Positions 47,397 to 57,155 of a stretch of 57,598 bases of DNA are shown one piece after another. Numbering within the stretch: the stretch's first letter is position 1; each line of letters starts with the position of its first letter. The notes under the pieces are model-generated. The model was not told the origin of the DNA and searched no databases. It was given only the letters and a program-made list of their open reading frames with translations. The translations under genes and the position numbers were made by a program. The stretch comes from Xanthobacteraceae bacterium (lineage in GTDB: Bacteria > Pseudomonadota > Alphaproteobacteria > Rhizobiales > Xanthobacteraceae), in NCBI GenBank assembly GCA_031291445.1, contig JARLJA010000185.1, forward strand, positions 1-57,598. Direction: 5' to 3'.

Positions 47397-47696
47397 TCAC
47401 CAGAACCGGCGGCGCCAGCCGTAGCCGTAACCATAGCCGTAGTAAGGTCCGTAGCCGTAATAGCCGTAGGCCGGTCCATAGGCGCCGTAGCCGTACTCCG
47501 GGACGACATCGACGCAGCGGCGCACCCAGCGCCAGCCGTTCCAGTATCGCGTGCAGTTCATGAAGATCGGTTCGGCCACTGGCCCGGAGACGACGGCACC
47601 GGACTGAACCGGCATCGCCTCCGCGGGGGCCGCGAGCACGGTTGCCGCGCCGGCCAGCGCTGCGGTGACGGTGGCGACATGGATCAAACGACGCAT
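47397..47696 (-). CDS. Small secreted Gly-Tyr-rich protein
   Basis: This 99-residue protein has a strong ribosome binding site (GGAGGAGGAAGG) before the ATG at 47696. A Sec signal (RLIHVATVTAALAGAATVLAAPAEA) is probably cleaved near residue 27. The mature part has two Cys (MNCTRYWNGWRWVRRCVDV), which could pair, then a tail of Y-G-Y and Y-G-P repeats ending R-R-R-F-W. Similar GY-rich exported proteins are widespread in Rhizobiales. The function is unknown, perhaps in the envelope or matrix. Confidence 0.85.
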   Translation of the reverse strand: MRRLIHVATVTAALAGAATVLAAPAEAMPVQSGAVVSGPVAEPIFMNCTRYWNGWRWVRRCVDVVPEYGYGAYGPAYGYYGYGPYYGYGYGYGWRRRFW

Positions 47697-47767
47697 TCCT
47701 TCCTCCTCCTCAACCAGAAAATCGGTGGCCCGGCCTCAGATTCGGCGCCGGTGCCAAAGTAGTCCAT

Positions 47768-47802
47768 AACCCGCCGGCCATCCACGGGGCGGCCGGCGGG
47801 TT
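47768..47802. other. 12-bp perfect hairpin in a divergent intergenic region
   Basis: Arms AACCCGCCGGCC and GGCCGGCGGGTT flank an 11-base loop. The site lies between divergent genes (GY-rich protein to the left, parC to the right), so it is not a normal gene-end terminator. It could be a regulator site or the 3' end of an unannotated small RNA. Confidence 0.45.
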
Positions 47803-47852
47803 CCATCCTTCGCGGTCAAATAAGAACAAGTGATGGCTAACAAATTCATTTC

Positions 47853-47881
47853 TTGTTCAATTCAAGCCCAGCGATTAATTC
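47853..47881 (+). promoter_or_regulatory. parC: Candidate parC promoter
   Basis: TTGTTC (47853-47858) and TAATTC (47876-47881) are spaced by 17 bases. Predicted start of transcription would fall at about 47888, the parC ATG itself, which implies a leaderless mRNA. The -35 overlaps an inverted repeat GAACAAG (47824-47830) / CTTGTTC (47852-47858), a possible repressor site. Confidence 0.4.
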
Positions 47882-47887
47882 GGGACC

Positions 47888-50143
47888 ATGGGAAAAAGTC
47901 TGATTCCACCTGAGCCGGCCGATATCGAGGATATCGCTCTGAGGGACGCGCTGGAACAGCGCTACCTGGCCTACGCCTTGTCCACCATCATGCACCGGGC
48001 GCTGCCCGACGCGCGGGACGGGCTGAAGCCGGTGCACCGGCGCATCCTGTACGGCATGCGGCTGCTGCGCCTCGATCCCGGCACGCCGTTCAAGAAGTCG
48101 GCCAAGATCGTCGGCGACGTGATGGGCAGTTTCCATCCGCACGGCGACCAGTCGATCTACGACGCGCTGGTGCGGCTGGCGCAGGATTTTGCCGCCCGCT
48201 ATCCGCTGGTGGACGGGCAGGGCAACTTCGGCAACATCGACGGCGATAACCCGGCCGCCTACCGCTATACCGAAGCGCGGATGACCGACGTCGCGCGGCT
48301 GCTGCTCGACGGCATCGACGAAGACGCCATCGACTTTCGTCCGAACTACGACGGGCAATCGCGCGAGCCGGTGGTGCTGCCCGGCGGGTTTCCGAACCTG
48401 TTGGCGAACGGCGCGCAAGGCATCGCGGTCGGCATGGCGACGTCGATCCCGCCGCACAACGCCGCCGAGCTGTGCGACGCCGCGCTGCACCTGATCGAGA
48501 AGCCGCAGGCCAAATCGCAGGCCCTGCTCAAATGGGTCAAGGGACCGGACTTCCCGACCGGCGGGATCATCGTCGATTCCCGCCAGTCGATCGTCGAGGC
48601 CTACAACACCGGGCGCGGGTCGTTCCGGGTGCGCGCCAAATGGAATCAGGAGGAGGGCGCCCGGGGCGCCTGGGTGGTCGTGATCACCGAGATTCCGTGG
48701 CTGGTGCAGAAGTCGCGGTTGATCGAGAAGATCGCCGAGCTGCTCAACGAGCGCAAGCTGCCGCTGGTCGGCGATGTCCGCGATGAATCCGCCGAGGACG
48801 TGCGCCTGGTCATCGAGCCGAAGTCGCGCACCGTCGATCCCGCGCTGATGATGGAATCGCTGTTCCGGCTGACCGAGCTCGAGAGCCGCATTCCGCTCAA
48901 CCTCAATGTGCTGGTGAAGGGGCGCATCCCCAAGGTGCTCAGCCTCGCCGAGGCGCTCCGGGAATGGCTCGACCATCTGCGCGACGTGCTGGTGCGCCGT
49001 GCCAGTTTCCGCAAGCAGCAGATCGAGCATCGTCTCGAAGTGCTCGGCGGCTATCTGATCGCCTATCTCAACCTCGACAAGGTGATCAAGATCATCCGTA
49101 CCGAGGACGAGCCCAAGCCGGTGCTGATCAAGACCTTCACCCTGACCGAACTGCAGGCCGACTCCATTCTCAACATGCGGCTGCGCTCGCTGCGCAAGCT
49201 CGAGGAGATGGAGATCCGGCGCGAGGACAAGGAGCTGCGCGCCGAATTGAAGGGGATCATCGAGATCCTGGGATCCGAGGCCAGGCAGTGGGCCAAGGTG
49301 AGCGAGCAGATCCGCACCGTGCGCGAGACCTTCGGTCCGCGCACGCCGCTCGGCAAGCGCCGTACCCAGTTCGCCGACGCGCCGGAGCACGATCTGGCCG
49401 CCATCGAGGAAGCGCTGGTCGAGCGCGAGCCGATCACCGTGGTGGTCTCCGACAAGGGCTGGGTCCGCACCCTAAAGGGCCAGGTCGCCGACCTCTCCAG
49501 CCTGACCTTCAAGACCGACGACAGCCTCGGTTTCGCGTTCGAGGCCGAGACCACGTCGAAGCTCATGCTGTTCGCCACCAACGGCAGGTTCTACACCCTC
49601 GACGCCGCCAAGCTTCCGGGCGGTCGCGGTCATGGCGAACCGATCCGGATGTTCATCGACATGGAGCAGGACGCCGCGCTGATCTCGCTGTTCGTCTACA
49701 AGGGCGGCCGCAAGCTCCTTGTGGCGAGCCACGACGGGCAGGGCTTCATCGTCAACGAGGACGACTGCATCGGCACCACCCGCAAGGGCAAGCAGGTGCT
49801 CAACGTCACGCCGCCCAACGAGGCGCGCGTGGTGACCACGGTGGACGGCGACATGGTCGCGGTCATCGGCGAGAACCGCAAGATGCTGGTGCTGCCGATC
49901 GATCAGGTTCCGGAAATGGCGCGCGGCCGCGGCGTCCGGCTGCAGCGCTACAAGGACGGCGGCCTGTCCGACGTCGTGACCTTCGTCGGCAAGGACGGCC
50001 TGACCTGGCGCGACTCCGCGGGCCGCGAGTTCAGCGCCAGCCTCAAGGACCTCGCCGAGTGGCGCGGCAACCGCGCCGACGCCGGGCGCCTGCCGCCCAA
50101 GGGCTTCCCGAAGTCCAACAAGTTCGGCAAGACCATCAGCTAG
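47888..50143 (+). CDS. parC: DNA topoisomerase IV subunit A
   Basis: A 751-residue type IIA topoisomerase breakage-reunion subunit that decatenates replicated chromosomes with ParE. The catalytic Tyr127 is in [10 protein letters not shown], the quinolone-resistance region contains [19 protein letters not shown], and the C-terminal region holds beta-propeller repeats. It has Gln in HGDQS, where ParC usually has Ser-Ala/Thr-like residues. No good ribosome binding site precedes the ATG (47888), consistent with the leaderless promoter proposed. ParC rather than GyrA is preferred from length and the short C-terminal domain. Confidence 0.93.
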   Translation: MGKSLIPPEPADIEDIALRDALEQRYLAYALSTIMHRALPDARDGLKPVHRRILYGMRLLRLDPGTPFKKSAKIVGDVMGSFHPHGDQSIYDALVRLAQDFAARYPLVDGQGNFGNIDGDNPAAYRYTEARMTDVARLLLDGIDEDAIDFRPNYDGQSREPVVLPGGFPNLLANGAQGIAVGMATSIPPHNAAELCDAALHLIEKPQAKSQALLKWVKGPDFPTGGIIVDSRQSIVEAYNTGRGSFRVRAKWNQEEGARGAWVVVITEIPWLVQKSRLIEKIAELLNERKLPLVGDVRDESAEDVRLVIEPKSRTVDPALMMESLFRLTELESRIPLNLNVLVKGRIPKVLSLAEALREWLDHLRDVLVRRASFRKQQIEHRLEVLGGYLIAYLNLDKVIKIIRTEDEPKPVLIKTFTLTELQADSILNMRLRSLRKLEEMEIRREDKELRAELKGIIEILGSEARQWAKVSEQIRTVRETFGPRTPLGKRRTQFADAPEHDLAAIEEALVEREPITVVVSDKGWVRTLKGQVADLSSLTFKTDDSLGFAFEAETTSKLMLFATNGRFYTLDAAKLPGGRGHGEPIRMFIDMEQDAALISLFVYKGGRKLLVASHDGQGFIVNEDDCIGTTRKGKQVLNVTPPNEARVVTTVDGDMVAVIGENRKMLVLPIDQVPEMARGRGVRLQRYKDGGLSDVVTFVGKDGLTWRDSAGREFSASLKDLAEWRGNRADAGRLPPKGFPKSNKFGKTIS

Positions 50144-50167
50144 GGTCAGTTCCGATCGGAGGGCGGC

Positions 50168-50635
50168 ATGGCGAGTGACAACGGGCTCCGCGAAGGCGAG
50201 GTGGCCGTGGCGCCGCCGCCGCCGACCGATGCCGGCCTGGTGTTCATCGGTCGCATCCGCACGCCGTGGACGTCACGTAGCGAGACCCCGCGCCAGGGGC
50301 GCCGGGACGGTCCGGTCTGCCGCATCGAGATCTTCGAGCCGTGGGTGGCCGCGCTGAAGGGGCTCGAGCAGTTCGAACAGGTGGAGGTGATTTACTGGCT
50401 GCACCAGTCGCGCCGCGACCTGGTGCTGCAAAGTCCCGCCCATGACACCGCGACCCGGGGCACTTTCGCCTTGCGCTCGCCGGTGCGGCCGAACCCGATT
50501 GGCATCTCGACCGCAGCTCTCGTCGCCGTCGAAGGCGCGACCGTGCTGGTGCGCGGGCTGGACTGTCTCGACGGCACGCCGCTGATCGACCTGAAGCCGG
50601 ACCGCTGTGCGTTCACGCCGCAGGCGGGAGACTGA
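50168..50635 (+). CDS. TrmO/TsaA-family tRNA methyltransferase
   Basis: The 155-residue protein fits the beta-barrel TsaA/TrmO family, which uses S-adenosylmethionine to N6-methylate the t6A37 base of tRNA. FIGRIRTPW, CRIEIFEPW, the E-V-I-Y-W-L-H-Q segment and SPVRPNPIGIS are its conserved patches. It lacks the C-terminal extension of E. coli TrmO. It follows parC by 24 bases with GGAGGG before ATG 50168. A divergent role, such as a nitrogen-fixation-associated homologue, cannot be excluded. Confidence 0.87.
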   Translation: MASDNGLREGEVAVAPPPPTDAGLVFIGRIRTPWTSRSETPRQGRRDGPVCRIEIFEPWVAALKGLEQFEQVEVIYWLHQSRRDLVLQSPAHDTATRGTFALRSPVRPNPIGISTAALVAVEGATVLVRGLDCLDGTPLIDLKPDRCAFTPQAGD

Positions 50636-50670
50636 CGCGCACGCCATCGCCGTTTGGCGCGTCGGCGCGG

Positions 50671-50706
50671 CGGGCTTTCGAGAAGTCACGGGCTTTCGAG
50701 AAGTCA
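50671..50706. repeat. Perfect 18-bp tandem duplication at an MFS gene stop
   Basis: The unit CGGGCTTTCGAGAAGTCA occurs at 50671-50688 and 50689-50706. The second copy contains the stop (TGA on the minus strand, 50706-50704) of the MFS gene. On the minus strand each unit begins with TGA, so an extra in-frame stop follows. Confidence 0.85.
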
Positions 50707-51942
50707 GGTCTTTGCCTCGCACATCTCCGGCTGCCGGCTCAGTGCGACGGCGGGCGACAGCAGGATGATCAACGCCTGGGCGGCAAAGCCGGCGACCGCG
50801 AGCAACAGGCACGCATCCGCGCCAAAGGCGCCGCCGACGGTAGCGCCGATGGCGGCACCGAGCGGACGGGCGCCGTAGCTCATGATGTTGAGGGCCGAGG
50901 CGCGGCCGAGGAGGGCCGCGGGCGTTACCGCCTGGCGCAGCGTCGTGGTGGAGATCACCCAGAGGATCGGCCCGACGCCGAGGAAGAAGAAGCCGGCCGC
51001 GGCAAGCGCCGGGATCGGCGCCGCCGCCGTCGTCGCCAGCAGGATGGCGGCGAACAGGCCCGACAGCGGGCCGAGTGCCACCACGACGCCGAACGGCATC
51101 ATCCGCATCAGGCGGGGCGCCAGCAGTGCGCCCATCACCATGCCGGCGCCCTGCATGCCGAGCGTGGCGCCGATGGCGGTGGCCGAGAGCTGGAGACGGT
51201 TGACGGCGTAAGGCACGAACACGGCCAGAATGACGAACGAGGAGGTGTTGAACACCACCTGGGTGACGAACACCGGGCGCAGCAGGGCATGGCCGAACAC
51301 GAACGCCGCGCCTTCCCTCAGATCGTGAAGCGGATGTCGCGGCGGGCGGGGCGGCCGCGCCGGTTCATCGAGCCCCGCGAGCAGCAGCACCGCGACGGCC
51401 GAGAGCAGGGCGCCGACCCCGAAGGCGGGCGCTGCTCCCAGCACGCCCACCAGGGCGCCGCCCAGGGCCGGTCCGCCGGCCAGTGCCACGGTGCGCGCCA
51501 GTTCGATCCGCGCATTGGCGGCGACGAGGCTCGTGGGCCCAACCAGCGCCGGCACCAGCGCGGGGGCCGCCACGCTGTAGACCACGGTTCCGCACACTGC
51601 GACGAAACCGAGGAGGGCGAGGCGCGTCATGGTCAGCGCGCCGAGGCCGATCAGCGCCAGGATCATGAGCAGCGCGACCGTTCGCAGTGCCTCGGCGCTG
51701 GCCATCAAGCCCCGTCGTGACAGCCGATCGGCGAGCAGGCCGGCGGGGATGGACACCAGCAGGAACGGCAGGGTCAGCGCGGTCTGCAGCAACCCGCTGC
51801 CGGCCTCGCCCGCGCCGAGCACCAGCACCGCGGCCAGCGCGGCGGCGGCCAGCGCGATCTGTTCCGCCGACTGGGCAGCGAGGTTCGACCATGCCAAACG
51901 TCGAAAGGCGGTCGGTAGCCGGGGTGAGGTAGTATCGGACAT
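50704..51942 (-). CDS. MFS exporter (MFS_3 / enterobactin-exporter type)
   Basis: This 412-residue protein has 12 predicted membrane helices. The N-terminal opening AFRRLAWSNLAAQSAEQIALAA, the LLADRLSRRGLM loop between helices 2 and 3 and a central cytoplasmic loop after EPARPPRPPRHPLHDLREG match the drug/siderophore exporter branch of MFS. The start ATG at 51942 has AAGGA upstream. The substrate is unknown. The gene is divergent from mntH, which starts 141 bases away. A perfect 18-bp tandem duplication overlaps its stop. Confidence 0.88.
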   Translation of the reverse strand: MSDTTSPRLPTAFRRLAWSNLAAQSAEQIALAAAALAAVLVLGAGEAGSGLLQTALTLPFLLVSIPAGLLADRLSRRGLMASAEALRTVALLMILALIGLGALTMTRLALLGFVAVCGTVVYSVAAPALVPALVGPTSLVAANARIELARTVALAGGPALGGALVGVLGAAPAFGVGALLSAVAVLLLAGLDEPARPPRPPRHPLHDLREGAAFVFGHALLRPVFVTQVVFNTSSFVILAVFVPYAVNRLQLSATAIGATLGMQGAGMVMGALLAPRLMRMMPFGVVVALGPLSGLFAAILLATTAAAPIPALAAAGFFFLGVGPILWVISTTTLRQAVTPAALLGRASALNIMSYGARPLGAAIGATVGGAFGADACLLLAVAGFAAQALIILLSPAVALSRQPEMCEAKT

Positions 51943-52037
51943 CGGATGGTTCCTTGAGTCGGTTCCCTGGAGGCGAGCAGGCCCAAGGCTAGCGAGCGGC
52001 GGCCCGCCGGAGCCACCCGTTTGCCGACCGATCTACA

Positions 52038-52052
52038 TGCGAGTTAGTTGCA
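52038..52052. promoter_or_regulatory. Dyad upstream of mntH
   Basis: TGCGA-GTTAG-TTGCA is an imperfect dyad 31-45 bases before the mntH start, in the MFS-mntH divergent gap. Mn-dependent Fur-family repressors (Mur) use TGCAAAT-like dyads in alphaproteobacteria. The resemblance is partial. Confidence 0.25.
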
Positions 52053-52082
52053 TTAAAGGATGGGCTGTGCTCTGGTCGTTTC

Positions 52083-53465
52083 ATGGATAGCCGTACTGTC
52101 GCATCGTCCACCGGGTCGGGCGGTCCCCCCGCCGAGCCCGGGCCCGAGGCCGGTGGCTGGCGGGCGGCGCGCGGGGAGCCGTCGCTGGCCAATGTGTTCG
52201 GCTCGGTGGCGGTGGCGCGCGGAGGCTCGTTCTGGCGCAAGCTGGTGGGCTTCCTGGGGCCGGGTTACCTCGTCGCGGTCGGCTACATGGATCCGGGCAA
52301 CTGGGCGACCTCGCTGGCCGGCGGCTCGCGCTTCGGCTACGCGCTGCTGTCGGTGGCCCTGATTTCCAACGTGATGGCCGTGGTGCTGCAGGCGCTGTGC
52401 ACGCGGCTCGGGGTCGGGACCGGGCGCGACCTCGCGCAGGCCTGCCGCGATGCCTACCCGGCGTGGATGTCGTTGCCGCTCTGGCTGCTGGCGGAGGTCG
52501 CAATCAGCGCCACCGATCTGGCGGAGGTGATCGGCACGGCGATCGGCCTCAACCTGCTGTTCGGAATCCCGCTGCAGATCGGGGTGCTGATCACCGCCGC
52601 CGACGTGTTCATCATCCTGGCGCTCCAGGCGCTCGGGTTCCGCTGGGTCGAAGCCTTCGTCGTGGCGCTGCTCGGGATCATCGCCGCGTGCTTCGCCGTC
52701 CAGATCGTCATGGCCGATCCCGACTGGGGCGCGGTGGCGCGCGGTTTCGTGCCGACATGGCGCATCGTCTCCGACCACGACATGCTCTATCTGGCGCTCG
52801 GCATCGTCGGCGCGACCGTGATGCCCCACAACCTCTATCTGCATTCCGGCCTGGTGCAGACCCGTGGCTACGGCGACAGCGACGAGGCACGTCATGAGGC
52901 GATCACGCTCTCGACGGTCGATTCCACCATCGCGCTCTGCCTCGCCCTGACCATCAACGCCTCGATCCTGATCCTGGCGGCCGCCACTTTTCACAAGGCG
53001 GGTCGTGTCGATGTCGCCGAGCTCGATCGCGCACACGCCTTCCTGGCGCCGCTGCTCGGCTCGGCGCTGGCGCCGACCCTGTTCGGCATCGCACTGCTGT
53101 GCTGCGGGCTCAATTCGACGCTGACGGCGACGTTGTCGGGCCAGATCGTCATGGAGGGTTTCCTCCATCTCAAAATCGCGCCGTGGCTGCGCCGGCTGGT
53201 GACGCGCGTCATCGCCATCGTCCCGGCGGCGCTGGTCACGATCTGGTATGGCGAGAGGGGGGCAGGCCAGCTCCTGATCTTCAGTCAGGTCGTGCTCGGG
53301 CTGCAGCTTCCCTTCGCGGTGGTGCCGCTGGTCGCGATCACGGCGAGCCGGGCCAAGATGGGGCGGTTCGTGGCGCCCCGGGTCGTTACCGTTGCCGCCG
53401 CGGTGATCGCGGCGATCATCATCGTCCTCAATATCAAGCTGGTCTACGACGTGCTGGCCGCGTGA
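52083..53465 (+). CDS. mntH: Nramp-type Mn2+/H+ symporter
   Basis: This 460-residue proton-coupled metal importer has eleven predicted membrane helices. The metal-binding motif of helix 1 reads GYMDPGNW, with Asp and Asn ligands. The helix 6 motif is M-P-H-N-L-Y-L-H-S, with the conserved Met and His. A polar extension of about 45 residues precedes helix 1. It would import Mn2+ (and Fe2+). It ends 16 bases from the convergent bpt gene. Confidence 0.94.
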   Translation: MDSRTVASSTGSGGPPAEPGPEAGGWRAARGEPSLANVFGSVAVARGGSFWRKLVGFLGPGYLVAVGYMDPGNWATSLAGGSRFGYALLSVALISNVMAVVLQALCTRLGVGTGRDLAQACRDAYPAWMSLPLWLLAEVAISATDLAEVIGTAIGLNLLFGIPLQIGVLITAADVFIILALQALGFRWVEAFVVALLGIIAACFAVQIVMADPDWGAVARGFVPTWRIVSDHDMLYLALGIVGATVMPHNLYLHSGLVQTRGYGDSDEARHEAITLSTVDSTIALCLALTINASILILAAATFHKAGRVDVAELDRAHAFLAPLLGSALAPTLFGIALLCCGLNSTLTATLSGQIVMEGFLHLKIAPWLRRLVTRVIAIVPAALVTIWYGERGAGQLLIFSQVVLGLQLPFAVVPLVAITASRAKMGRFVAPRVVTVAAAVIAAIIIVLNIKLVYDVLAA

Positions 53466-53481
53466 CCGGGGCGCGCCGAAG

Positions 53482-54255
53482 CTAATCCTGCGGCTCGGTC
53501 ATGACGCCGTCGCTGTCGACCCGCAGCCAGCCGTTCGGCGCCAGGCGCTGCTGGGGCAGGAAACGGGCTTTGTAGTCCATCTTCTTCGAGCCCTCGATCC
53601 AGTAGCCGAGATAGACGTAAGGAAGGCCCATGCGGCGCGCGCGCGCGATATGGTCGAGCACCATGAAGGTGCCGAGCGAGCGCTCGTGCTGCTCGGGCTC
53701 GAAGAACGAATAGACCATCGACAGCCCGTCGCTGAGGATGTCGGTCAGCGCCACCGCGATCAGGGTGTCGCCCGGCTCGTGCGGGAGCGCTCCCGGCTTG
53801 CGCGTGCGATACTCGATCAGCCGGGTCTCGACATGGCTGTCCTCGACCATCATGGCGTAATCGAGCACGGTCATGTCGGCCATGCCGCCGTGGCGGTGAC
53901 GCTCGTCGAGGTAGGCCCGGAAGATCGAATACTGTTCGGAGGTCGGCGCCGCGGTGCGCAGTTCGCCGACGATGTCGTCGTTGCGGGCCAGCACCCGGCG
54001 CATGTTGCGCGACGGCCGGAACTCGTTGGCCACGACCCGCACCGAGACGCAGGCGCGGCAGCTGTCGCAGGCCGGCCGGTAGGCGATGGACTGGCTGCGC
54101 CGGAAGCCGCCATGGGTGAGCAGGTCGTTGAGCTCGCCGGCCTTGTCACCGACCAGGTGGGTGAACACCTTGCGTTCGAACCGTCCCGGCAAATACGGGC
54201 ATGGCGACGGCGCCGTCAGGTAGAATTGCGGGGTATCGCGCGAATGCTGCGTCAC
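53482..54255 (-). CDS. bpt: Aspartate/glutamate leucyltransferase
   Basis: This 257-residue N-end-rule enzyme, formerly annotated as arginyl-tRNA-protein transferase (Ate), adds Leu from Leu-tRNA to N-terminal Asp/Glu. It has [16 protein letters not shown] near the start and the Cys cluster [15 protein letters not shown]. In the Ate/GNAT C-terminal half, SMVYSFFEP and [14 protein letters not shown] are strongly conserved. The start is a GTG (54255). The N-terminal length is that of Bpt rather than Ate. Confidence 0.93.
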   Translation of the reverse strand: MTQHSRDTPQFYLTAPSPCPYLPGRFERKVFTHLVGDKAGELNDLLTHGGFRRSQSIAYRPACDSCRACVSVRVVANEFRPSRNMRRVLARNDDIVGELRTAAPTSEQYSIFRAYLDERHRHGGMADMTVLDYAMMVEDSHVETRLIEYRTRKPGALPHEPGDTLIAVALTDILSDGLSMVYSFFEPEQHERSLGTFMVLDHIARARRMGLPYVYLGYWIEGSKKMDYKARFLPQQRLAPNGWLRVDSDGVMTEPQD

Positions 54256-54346
54256 GGAATCTCGTCAACCTGAGGGGCGCCGCCCATGATCGCTTCCCCG
54301 GGTCAGCCGGTCAACGGAATTTCGGTTTGCATCGCCGTTGCCCCGC

Positions 54347-54916
54347 TCAGAGCGACCGCGCGGGCTGGTAGACCGGCGCCGGGCGGTTGATGACCACGGT
54401 TCCAAGCAGGATGTCGTGCAGGAGCCGTCGGCGCCTGTTGAACAGCCCGACCAGCACGATGAACGGGCTCAGCACGGACGCCAGCACCCAGAACAGCACC
54501 ACATGGGCGGCGCCGAGCACGAAATAGCCGGGCTCGCCGTACCAGGTCATCAGTTGCAGATCCATGGCACGCATGCCGAGCGTCGCCGAGTGGGGGCCGC
54601 CAATGCAGGAGCCGTAATAGACCAGCACCCAGACCACGGTGCATGGCCAGGCCAGCCAGAACAGCATCCAGCCCAGCCCGAGCGTGATCAGTCCGAATAC
54701 CGCGATGAAGATGTATGCGAGGACGACCGGAACCGCGAGCACCACGAGATCGATCGCAAAGGCGAACACGCGGCGCACCAGCGTGCCCCGAAACAGCTCC
54801 GGTTGGAGATCCGGATCGAACGCATCGGGCCGCTCGCCGCTGGTCCAGGTGGCGCGGCTGCCGCGCCCGTAGCCGCCGTCGCGGGGGTCGCTGTCGTGGG
54901 GAGACGAGTAGCTCAT
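54347..54916 (-). CDS. RDD-family membrane protein
   Basis: The ATG at 54916 has GAGG about 9 bases upstream and gives 189 residues (an upstream ATG at 54943 would add 9). A polar Gly-rich N-terminus (residues 1-45) is followed by the RDD domain with three membrane segments. The R-x-x-A-x-x-x-D motif is seen as VRRVFAFAIDLVV, the second Arg in LGMRAMDLQ and the Asp in LLHDILLGTVVI. RDD proteins are poorly characterised; some act as ion/H+ antiporters. The gene lies between bpt and hemB. Confidence 0.88.
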   Translation of the reverse strand: MSYSSPHDSDPRDGGYGRGSRATWTSGERPDAFDPDLQPELFRGTLVRRVFAFAIDLVVLAVPVVLAYIFIAVFGLITLGLGWMLFWLAWPCTVVWVLVYYGSCIGGPHSATLGMRAMDLQLMTWYGEPGYFVLGAAHVVLFWVLASVLSPFIVLVGLFNRRRRLLHDILLGTVVINRPAPVYQPARSL

Positions 54917-54993
54917 GGCGGCGTCCTCTGGTTGCCGTGGCACAACGTGGCCACGGCCAAATCGGGACGCAAGGGGCGGCTCACGCCCGGTTC

Positions 54994-55005
54994 CGGAATA
55001 TTCCG
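54994..55005. promoter_or_regulatory. Perfect 12-bp palindrome upstream of the RDD gene
   Basis: CGGAATATTCCG is a perfect palindrome 78 bases before the RDD start and 17 bases after the hemB stop. It could be an operator for the RDD gene, or part of a hairpin at the end of hemB. No known regulator matches with confidence. Confidence 0.35.
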
Positions 55006-55021
55006 TATTGGGGTGCGGGTC

Positions 55022-56137
<1,116 letters not shown>

Positions 56138-56364
56138 TCACCGCGTTTGGCCGAAGGGCTGCCGCGCGGCGGGGCGAGGCACTGGATGAACGCGGCCCCG
56201 TATGGTTTGGTGGTTTGAGGTGGGGTGGCTTCGCCGCAGCGGAATCAGGGCCGCTCGTCGCCGTTGACGCACTCTCCTGCGTCGCGGCAATCCTTTCTCG
56301 AGAGGACGATGTATCCATTGGTCGACCAGTTCATGACGGCGCGAAGCCCTTCCGCGAGGCTCGG

Positions 56365-56829
56365 GTGAGCGATCCGGGCCCGCAGGACCATGCCACGCGC
56401 GAGGGCTCGGGGTTCGCCGCCGCGATCACCGCGGGCGCAACCGAGTCGGGCGACGGCGTGTGGACGCGCCGCCTGGTCATCTTCCTGCGGGTGATGGCGG
56501 TGCTCGCGATCGTCAAGGGTCTCTACCACTGGGCCCAGGTGACCGGCTTCGTCGGCGGCGAGGACGACGCGTTCGAGAACCAGCCGATGTCGTGGCAGGC
56601 GGCCACCATCTACTTCGCCGTGATCGAGCTCGTCGCGGCGATCGGGCTGTGGCTGGCGACGCCGTGGGGCGCGGTGGTGTGGCTGACCTCGGTGGTCTCG
56701 ATGGCGGTCATCGAGCTGATGTTCCCCGCGATCTATGGCAGCAGCTTCCTGATCATCGGCGTGGAGGGCGTGCTGCTGCTGGCCTATCTCGCGCTCGCAT
56801 GGATGGCGGCGCAGGAGCGGCCGCCATAG
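56365..56829 (+). CDS. Small four-helix membrane protein (DUF6163-like)
   Basis: The GTG at 56365 with GAGG nine bases before gives 154 residues; further in-frame starts upstream lack support. After an acidic leader there are four hydrophobic segments: LVIFLRVMAVLAIVKGLYHW, ATIYFAVIELVAAIGLWLA, WGAVVWLTSVVSMAVIELM and FLIIGVEGVLLLAYLALAW. I place it tentatively in the DUF6163 family of Rhizobiales small membrane proteins. The function is unknown. The gene lies between hemB and ldtR. Confidence 0.72.
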   Translation: MSDPGPQDHATREGSGFAAAITAGATESGDGVWTRRLVIFLRVMAVLAIVKGLYHWAQVTGFVGGEDDAFENQPMSWQAATIYFAVIELVAAIGLWLATPWGAVVWLTSVVSMAVIELMFPAIYGSSFLIIGVEGVLLLAYLALAWMAAQERPP

Positions 56830-57155
56830 GACGTCGCCGCCGTTCAATGGGATAGTTAGTCGTTGGTGAACGCGCGCGGGCACAGGTGTTACCGCAAAAT
56901 TTCGAATTTGAACGACCCTGTGCTGGAATGCGACATCGCGCCATACGAAGCGTGAACAGGGCCGCCGGATCCTCAATGGATGATTACGAAACACCCTGGA
57001 ATCAGTGGCTTAATCCGCGATTCACTGTCGCGAATTCATGATCTCTTTATGCTGTTGTTTAAGCGGTTCTTCAACGCCGGCACCTACGTTGTCCCTATCA
57101 GACGGGACACAAGTTTCGTCGAATAAGTCGATAAAACGACGACAGGGGAAGTGTC
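56830..57155. other. Intergenic region upstream of ldtR
   Basis: These 326 bases contain no gene. AT-rich DNA at 57000-57065 is the probable promoter zone. An inverted repeat TGTCCC (57090-57095) / GGGACA (57104-57109) lies about 50 bases before the start and is a candidate operator or leader hairpin. Confidence 0.4.
57090..57109. promoter_or_regulatory. Inverted repeat in the ldtR leader
   Basis: TGTCCC-TATCAGAC-GGGACA forms a dyad 47-66 bases upstream of the ATG. Autoregulation by a dimeric MarR protein at such a dyad would be usual. No binding evidence is in the sequence itself. Confidence 0.3.

Noticed and set aside
47852-47870. LexA box (GTTC-N7-GTTC type) upstream of parC.
   Set aside because: Only one GTTC half is present; the repeat there is inverted rather than direct.
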